Origin: an uncultured Bacteroidota bacterium
GTDB taxonomy: Bacteria; Bacteroidota; Bacteroidia; Chitinophagales; Chitinophagaceae
Direction of reading: 5' to 3'
Length of the DNA: 10,163 nt
NCBI GenBank assembly: GCA_946479615.1
Contig: CAMLGR010000161.1
Span: 1-10,163 of the forward strand
The first letter of the stretch is position 1. Each line of letters begins with the position of its first letter. Under the pieces are notes generated by a model. It made no database searches. It saw only the letters and a list, made by a program, of their open reading frames with translations, and was not told the DNA's origin. Of the stretch, positions 6,174-10,163 are shown piece after piece. The translations under genes and the position numbers were made by a program.

Positions 6174-7421
6174 TTATGTATGGTGAATCAAACTTTCTTT
6201 GACAAAAGGATGGTTCTTTGCCAGTAACGGCGCTTTGCTCAATGCTCTTCCGGTTACAAACATGATCACACCCACAAAACCTAAGGCTACACCAAAGTCA
6301 TATATCAATGATGGTACATGGTCCGGCGATGTGCCCGGGAATATCATCTGGAAAAAATCCAGCCAGTGACCAAAAATGATCAGCAGTGACATAAAAGTTA
6401 ATGTTGTATAATTTCTTTTTGATTCACGGCTCATCAGGATGAGTATCGGCGCCACGAAATTGATAATAAACATCAGCCAGAATATACTGCTGTAAATACC
6501 TTCTGTTCTTGGTTTGAAATAAATAGTTTCTTCAGGAATATTGGCATACCAGATCAGCATGAACTGGGAGAACCACAGGTAGGTCCAGAAGATAGAGAAC
6601 GCAAACATGAATTTACCAAGATCATGCAGGTGCTCGTAGTTGGTATATTCAAGATAACCGGCATTTTTCAGGAAGATCACAAACAACGTGATCAGGGCCA
6701 GACCTGCCACAAACGTACTGGCGAATGTGTACCAGCTATACATAGTGCTATACCAGTGTGCGTCGATACTCATTAACCATAACCACGGAATGGAAGACAT
6801 GACAGTGAGGGCAAATACGACAATGAATAAAGCCGCCCATACTGTATTATTCCACATATATTTCTTTCCTTCTTCAATATTTTTCAATGGCTTGTCATCA
6901 AGACTGCGTGATAAACGTCTCATTTTCCATCCGAGTAATGACCAGGCTGCAATGGTAAAGATGGTCCAGCCGGCAAAAAATCCTTTATTCAAAAAACCTG
7001 CTTTCCAGGAAAGACCTGCATCGGCGGCATCAACCACTTTCTGATCTGTCCAATGATATAATACGTGGGTATCACTGAAGCAGATAGCGAGTAAAATAAC
7101 TCCTGCGATAACACCGATCACAGGTACACAGGCAGAGATAGCTTCCGACACACGGCGGAATGACATTTGCCATCCGGCCCATGCCAGGGTCAGCGCACAG
7201 ATAAAAAACATGGTCGCATTTACAACCAATAAGAAGTAAACACTGTTCTGCAATAAGCTAGCCCAGAATCTTGCATCACGAACATGCTTTTCTTCTGCTG
7301 TACCGCCGCTGCCATGCGTTGAAATATACAAGGCAATAATAGCTATGATCCCGATAATCATTAATGCAACAGATATAGTGTTATATCTCTTTGGCACTAT
7401 GAATTTTTCCCGTATTGACAT
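6174..7421 (-). CDS. actF: Alternative complex III subunit ActF (quinol:cytochrome c oxidoreductase membrane subunit)
   Basis: Large integral membrane subunit of ACIII, distantly related to NrfD and paralogous to ActC, 415 residues from an ATG at 7421. Ten helices can be placed at about 16-34, 56-83, 97-115, 146-164, 193-212, 228-251, 270-292, 310-330, 337-354 and 373-391, the number known for ActF. Recognisable blocks are SSIPWLWLMSIDAHWYSTMY (209-228), FSQFMLIWYANIPEET (284-299) and FGHWLDFFQMIFPG (350-363), the kind of sequence found in Bacteroidota ActF. ActF binds no haem; in known structures it packs beside ActC, and in the supercomplex it lies near the oxidase. Its position between actE and coxB, at the join of the two modules, fits this. 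The N-terminus is cytoplasmic by helix count. Confidence 0.93.
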   Translation of the reverse strand: MSIREKFIVPKRYNTISVALMIIGIIAIIALYISTHGSGGTAEEKHVRDARFWASLLQNSVYFLLVVNATMFFICALTLAWAGWQMSFRRVSEAISACVPVIGVIAGVILLAICFSDTHVLYHWTDQKVVDAADAGLSWKAGFLNKGFFAGWTIFTIAAWSLLGWKMRRLSRSLDDKPLKNIEEGKKYMWNNTVWAALFIVVFALTVMSSIPWLWLMSIDAHWYSTMYSWYTFASTFVAGLALITLFVIFLKNAGYLEYTNYEHLHDLGKFMFAFSIFWTYLWFSQFMLIWYANIPEETIYFKPRTEGIYSSIFWLMFIINFVAPILILMSRESKRNYTTLTFMSLLIIFGHWLDFFQMIFPGTSPDHVPSLIYDFGVALGFVGVIMFVTGRALSKAPLLAKNHPFVKESLIHHT

Positions 7422-7433
7422 CAGTGTTCTTTT

Positions 7434-7456
7434 AAAAATTCCAAATTAAAAATTCC
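7434..7456. repeat. Direct repeat AAAAATTCC in the actE-actF spacer
   Basis: AAAAATTCC occurs at 7434-7442 and again at 7448-7456, separated by AAATT. In the mRNA it forms part of the leader 13 to 35 bases before the actF ATG. It is another member of the A-rich spacer family of this operon. Confidence 0.55.
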
Positions 7457-7476
7457 GATAACCGGTTCTTCTGTTC

Positions 7477-8160
7477 TTATTTCTTAGTAGCAGTCGCCGC
7501 GCTATCCGGCTTTGCTGTCATTGCTGTAGTTCCCGTTGCAGCAGCGCTGTCAGCCGCCATTGTTGCTGTTGCAGCACCGCCATTTTGTTTCGCTTTTACA
7601 TAAGCGATAACCATCCAGCGTTGTTTCGTGCTCAACTGGGAAGCATAGCTGCCCATGGCACCTTTTCCGTAAGTAACGGACTGAAACATCGTTCCTTCAG
7701 GCATAGCTTCATATGTTTTATCACCCACCAGTGTAGCAGGTTTTGCGGTGAAAGGACCATCGCCCCCTTTAAATAAAGGACCATTACCATCCAGCTTGGG
7801 TCCGTGACAAATACCGCAGTTAACCAGGTATAGTCTTTCTGCCTCTTTCATATCAACAGTTGCCAGGTCAAGCGGATTTTTAACACCGGCTGACAACCTG
7901 TATCCTACCGTATCATTTTTCAGGCTATAATGCATCATATCTCCACGCGCTACTGTTCCTTCTACCGGTTTGCCATTATAGTGAGCGGCAGGAAATATTC
8001 CTTCCGCATCCAGTCTTTCCTGGGCAGGTGCATATGTTTCATAGGCCCTGCTGTATGTCATATCCGGCATATAGAATCTTCCCGGGCTACTATGCGATCC
8101 GCAACTGCCCAGCAAGGCGACTACTCCTATTAAACCTGTTATGATCAAAAATTTCTTCAT
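7477..8160 (-). CDS. actE: Alternative complex III mono-haem cytochrome c lipoprotein ActE
   Basis: Mono-haem cytochrome c subunit of ACIII, 227 residues from the ATG at 8160. It begins with a lipoprotein signal: MKK, a hydrophobic core, then the lipobox LGSC with the acylated cysteine at C20. The mature N-terminus contains FYMPDMTYSRAYETY (29-43), typical of ActE in this phylum. The haem c site is CGICH (115-119); the likely sixth ligand is M169 in KGAMGSY. The C-terminus (about 194-227) is a low-complexity Ala/Thr/Lys tail that looks disordered. A TTG at 8220 would add 20 residues and bury the signal peptide, so the ATG is chosen. ActE is thought to carry electrons from the ACIII haem chain towards the oxidase. 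With no cytochrome domain on CoxB, it is the best candidate donor in this window. Confidence 0.95.
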   Translation of the reverse strand: MKKFLIITGLIGVVALLGSCGSHSSPGRFYMPDMTYSRAYETYAPAQERLDAEGIFPAAHYNGKPVEGTVARGDMMHYSLKNDTVGYRLSAGVKNPLDLATVDMKEAERLYLVNCGICHGPKLDGNGPLFKGGDGPFTAKPATLVGDKTYEAMPEGTMFQSVTYGKGAMGSYASQLSTKQRWMVIAYVKAKQNGGAATATMAADSAAATGTTAMTAKPDSAATATKK

Positions 8161-8173
8161 CAGCTGTTTATTT

Positions 8174-8184
8174 AAAATTCCAAA
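8174..8184. repeat. A-rich spacer word before actE
   Basis: AAAATTCCAAA in the 65-base spacer between actD and actE, matching the core of the elements at 2135-2145, 3128-3136 and 7435-7445. The rest of this spacer shows nothing recognisable. Confidence 0.45.
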
Positions 8185-8225
8185 CAAGTAAATCGTGATC
8201 TTCTTCACCTCTGTTCCCAACTCAC

Positions 8226-8819
8226 TTAATGAACCGGCTCCGGTTCTCTTTTACCATATTTCATTTTATCATTATCATAAGTTCCCAGCCACCAGCCGGT
8301 TTCTTTATACTGCACTTTTACATCCTGTGCCCCCAGGCTGTTCAGGAAAGAAACAGCTTCTGTTTCATTTGTTTTATCAGTGCATTCCAGCGCCATTACA
8401 AATGTGTCATCTGTAGAACGTGGATTGAAATGATCCTTTTTTACAAATGGTGCAAGTTGACAAAGCCAGCAAAATGTAAGCACCATTCCTACTGCAGAGA
8501 ATAACACGGTCAGCTCGAAGGTGATCGGTATCCACGCAGGCAGGGAAAAGAAAGGTTTACCACCAAAGACAAGTTGCCAGTCGATGGTCAATGCCCACGT
8601 AATAAAACCCAATGCTGTCATGGTACCGGTAATGCCATAAATGAACCCAGCCACGTGCAGGCTTGTATCACGAAGACCCATTGCCTTATCCAATCCGTGA
8701 ATGGGGAAAGGTGTGAATACATCATGAATTTTGTATCCTGCCCTGCGTACTTTTTTCACCGCAGGAAAAAGCACCGCTTCATCATAGAAATTACCAACTA
8801 CAAATTTTTTGACACCCAT
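8226..8819 (-). CDS. actD: Alternative complex III subunit ActD (DUF3341)
   Basis: Accessory membrane-anchored subunit of ACIII, 197 residues from the ATG at 8819. The hallmark DVFTPFPIHGLDKAMGLR (33-50) identifies the DUF3341/ActD family. Two membrane helices follow at about 55-77 and 96-119. The N-terminal and C-terminal parts are soluble and should lie in the cytoplasm; the C-terminal half (about 138-172) has an alternating strand/helix pattern resembling a small alpha/beta domain. ActD carries no cofactor; in known complexes it caps ActC on the cytoplasmic side. The gene lies between actC and actE in the usual order. No truncation or missing motif is seen. Confidence 0.95.
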   Translation of the reverse strand: MGVKKFVVGNFYDEAVLFPAVKKVRRAGYKIHDVFTPFPIHGLDKAMGLRDTSLHVAGFIYGITGTMTALGFITWALTIDWQLVFGGKPFFSLPAWIPITFELTVLFSAVGMVLTFCWLCQLAPFVKKDHFNPRSTDDTFVMALECTDKTNETEAVSFLNSLGAQDVKVQYKETGWWLGTYDNDKMKYGKREPEPVH

Positions 8820-8839
8820 ATTTATAAATTCAAAAGGTC

Positions 8840-8872
8840 AAATTCAAAATCAATGTCTGCTATTTTGAATTT
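8840..8872. repeat. 11-bp inverted repeat in the actC-actD spacer
   Basis: AAATTCAAAAT (8840-8850) and its perfect reverse complement ATTTTGAATTT (8862-8872) flank an 11-base loop. A further copy of the word, AATTCAAAA, lies at 8828-8836. In mRNA the hairpin starts 17 bases after the actC stop and ends 20 bases before the actD ATG. It is AU-only apart from one G-C pair per arm and has no U-tract typical of terminators. It resembles, in sequence and placement, the larger palindrome between coxA and cyoE. Confidence 0.7.
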
Positions 8873-8889
8873 TTAATTTTTACTTTTTC

Positions 8890-10163
8890 TTAATGATCAT
8901 GATGTTCTCCGTGCTTGGCATTGAATTCATCAAGCGATTCACTTTCCACGCCACTCATTTGTTCTTTATAATTCTCACCACTTCTTTTCAGAATGTGTTT
9001 GATCTCCGCCACGGCAATAACCGGGAAGAATTTCGAGAACAGGAAGTAACAGGTAAAGAATAAACCGAATGTTCCGAGATAAAATCCTACCTCCCAGATG
9101 GTCGGCGAATAATATGTACTCCAGGAACTTGGCAGATAATCACGATACACAGAAGTAACGATGATCACAAAACGCTCGAACCACATACCGATATTTACCA
9201 GGATACTCATAAAGAAAGTAAGCAGAAGGTTTCTTCTCATTTTCTTGAACCAGAATATCTGTGGTGATAATACGTTACAACCCATCATCAGGTAATAGGC
9301 CCAGCCATAAGGACTGCCCAGGTTAACCCTGTTTTCTTTAAACGCGAACCATTCATAATCCACATGAGAATACCAGGCAATGAATAATTCGGTGAGGTAA
9401 GCGATACCAACAATAGAACCCGTCAATACGATTACCTTATTCATTACCTCGATGTGCTCGATCGTAATATAATCTTCCAGCGCCAATACTTTCCGGGTAA
9501 CGAGCAACAGCGTTTGCACCATCGCAAAACCGGAAAAGATCGCACCAGCTACGAAATAAGGAGGAAAGATCGTGGTGTGCCATCCGGGGATAACCGAAGT
9601 GGCGAAGTCAAATGATACAATGGTATGCACAGACAACACAAGCGGTGTTGCCAACCCTGCAAGTACCAGTGATAACGCTTCATGACGCTGCCAGTGTTTG
9701 GTGGAACCTGTCCAGCCAAAAGAGGCGATACCATAAAATAATTTTCTCCATTTCAGTTTAGCCCTGTCACGCAGTGTAGCGAGATCGGGGATCAAACCGG
9801 AATACCAGAATAACAATGATACGGTGAAATATGTAGAGATCGCAAATACGTCCCACAACAATGGTGAGTTAAAGTTCACCCACAATGGACCACGTGTATT
9901 GGGATAAGGAAGTACAAAGAACGCATTCCACACACGGCCCATGTGCCAGATGGGGAACTGACCGGCACACATTACCGCGAAGATCGTCATCGCCTCAGCC
10001 GCGCGGTTTACACCCGTACGCCAGCCCTGGCGGAACAGCAAAAGGATCGCAGAGATAAGGGTTCCGGCGTGACCGATACCGACCCACCACACGAAGTTGG
10101 TGATATCCCAACCCCAGCCGACGGTCCTGTTCAGGTTCCACTGACCTACCCCGTAGACCACCT
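8890..10163 (-). CDS. actC: Alternative complex III subunit ActC (NrfD-like), 5' end missing
   Basis: Large NrfD-family membrane subunit of ACIII, thought to bind quinol and take part in proton transfer; it carries no haem itself. 423 complete codons are present, with about nine helices; roughly the first 50 residues, including one helix, should lie beyond the window edge (family members have ten helices). The reading frame opens at the edge on a GTG that is an internal valine, not a start. Family blocks are [19 protein letters not shown] (16-34 of the visible part), [20 protein letters not shown] (44-63), [21 protein letters not shown] (84-104) and the [19 protein letters not shown] region (193-211). 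The cytoplasmic C-terminus ends in a His-rich HGEHHDH. actB would be expected upstream, outside the window. Confidence 0.95.
   Translation of the reverse strand, partial: VVYGVGQWNLNRTVGWGWDITNFVWWVGIGHAGTLISAILLLFRQGWRTGVNRAAEAMTIFAVMCAGQFPIWHMGRVWNAFFVLPYPNTRGPLWVNFNSPLLWDVFAISTYFTVSLLFWYSGLIPDLATLRDRAKLKWRKLFYGIASFGWTGSTKHWQRHEALSLVLAGLATPLVLSVHTIVSFDFATSVIPGWHTTIFPPYFVAGAIFSGFAMVQTLLLVTRKVLALEDYITIEHIEVMNKVIVLTGSIVGIAYLTELFIAWYSHVDYEWFAFKENRVNLGSPYGWAYYLMMGCNVLSPQIFWFKKMRRNLLLTFFMSILVNIGMWFERFVIIVTSVYRDYLPSSWSTYYSPTIWEVGFYLGTFGLFFTCYFLFSKFFPVIAVAEIKHILKRSGENYKEQMSGVESESLDEFNAKHGEHHDH

Larger units (their letters stand above)
1..10163 (-). other. ACIII / aa3-oxidase operon (act-cox cluster), both ends cut by the window
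   Basis: Ten consecutive genes run on the minus strand with spacers of about 1 to 100 bases, no opposing gene and no terminator-like hairpin with a following U-tract, so they are probably one transcription unit or a few overlapping ones. The order actC-actD-actE-actF-coxB-coxA-cyoE-coxC-coxC-coxIV matches the known arrangement in Bacteroidota, where alternative complex III is encoded next to an aa3 oxidase. The two enzymes are known to form a supercomplex in Flavobacterium johnsoniae. That this locus also makes a supercomplex is inferred from synteny. The single-transcript claim is inferred from spacing only. Confidence 0.85.

Noticed and set aside
7434..8850. CRISPR-like or attachment-site repeats
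   Set aside because: The repeated words are short, variable, irregularly spaced, and separated by whole genes; there are no spacers of constant length and no integrase or Cas genes.
10159..10161. GTG as the start codon of actC
   Set aside because: It lies inside the conserved part of the protein, before the block [11 protein letters not shown], with a first helix still missing; the gene simply runs off the window edge.

Overview
The window is ordinary chromosomal sequence from a member of the Bacteroidota, most likely a Chitinophagaceae-type aerobe. The reasons are the protein sequence style, the lack of clear Shine-Dalgarno sequences before the ATG starts, the AT-rich spacers, and the gene order itself. 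It carries the core of a respiratory operon that pairs alternative complex III (ACIII, a quinol:cytochrome c oxidoreductase) with an aa3-type haem-copper oxidase. Every real gene lies on the minus strand, so the operon is read from high to low coordinates.

In transcription order: actC (5' end outside the window), actD, actE and actF for ACIII; then coxB (CuA subunit II), coxA (subunit I), cyoE/ctaB (haem O synthase), a short coxC, a long coxC with a periplasmic insertion, and a small subunit IV gene. An open frame starts one base after the subunit IV stop and runs off the low-coordinate edge. actA and actB would be expected just beyond the high-coordinate edge.

Together the proteins describe one electron path. 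Quinol is oxidised at ACIII; ActC and ActF are the large membrane subunits, ActD is an anchored accessory subunit, and ActE is a mono-haem lipoprotein. Electrons pass to CuA in CoxB and then to haem a and the haem a3/CuB site in CoxA, where oxygen is reduced and protons are pumped. CyoE makes the haem O precursor of haem A. No haem A synthase, Sco or Surf1 gene is visible here.

No undescribed protein system was found. The unexpected structure is in the spacers. Most contain a related A-rich element (TTCAAA, ATTCCAAA or ATTCAAAA words). Between coxA and cyoE it is folded into a 58-bp nested palindrome, and between actC and actD into an 11-bp hairpin. These elements also create in-frame TTG codons upstream of the true ATG starts of several genes, which would mislead automatic start calling. 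No spacer exceeds about 100 bases, and no tRNA, rRNA, CRISPR, insertion sequence or convincing terminator or promoter was seen.
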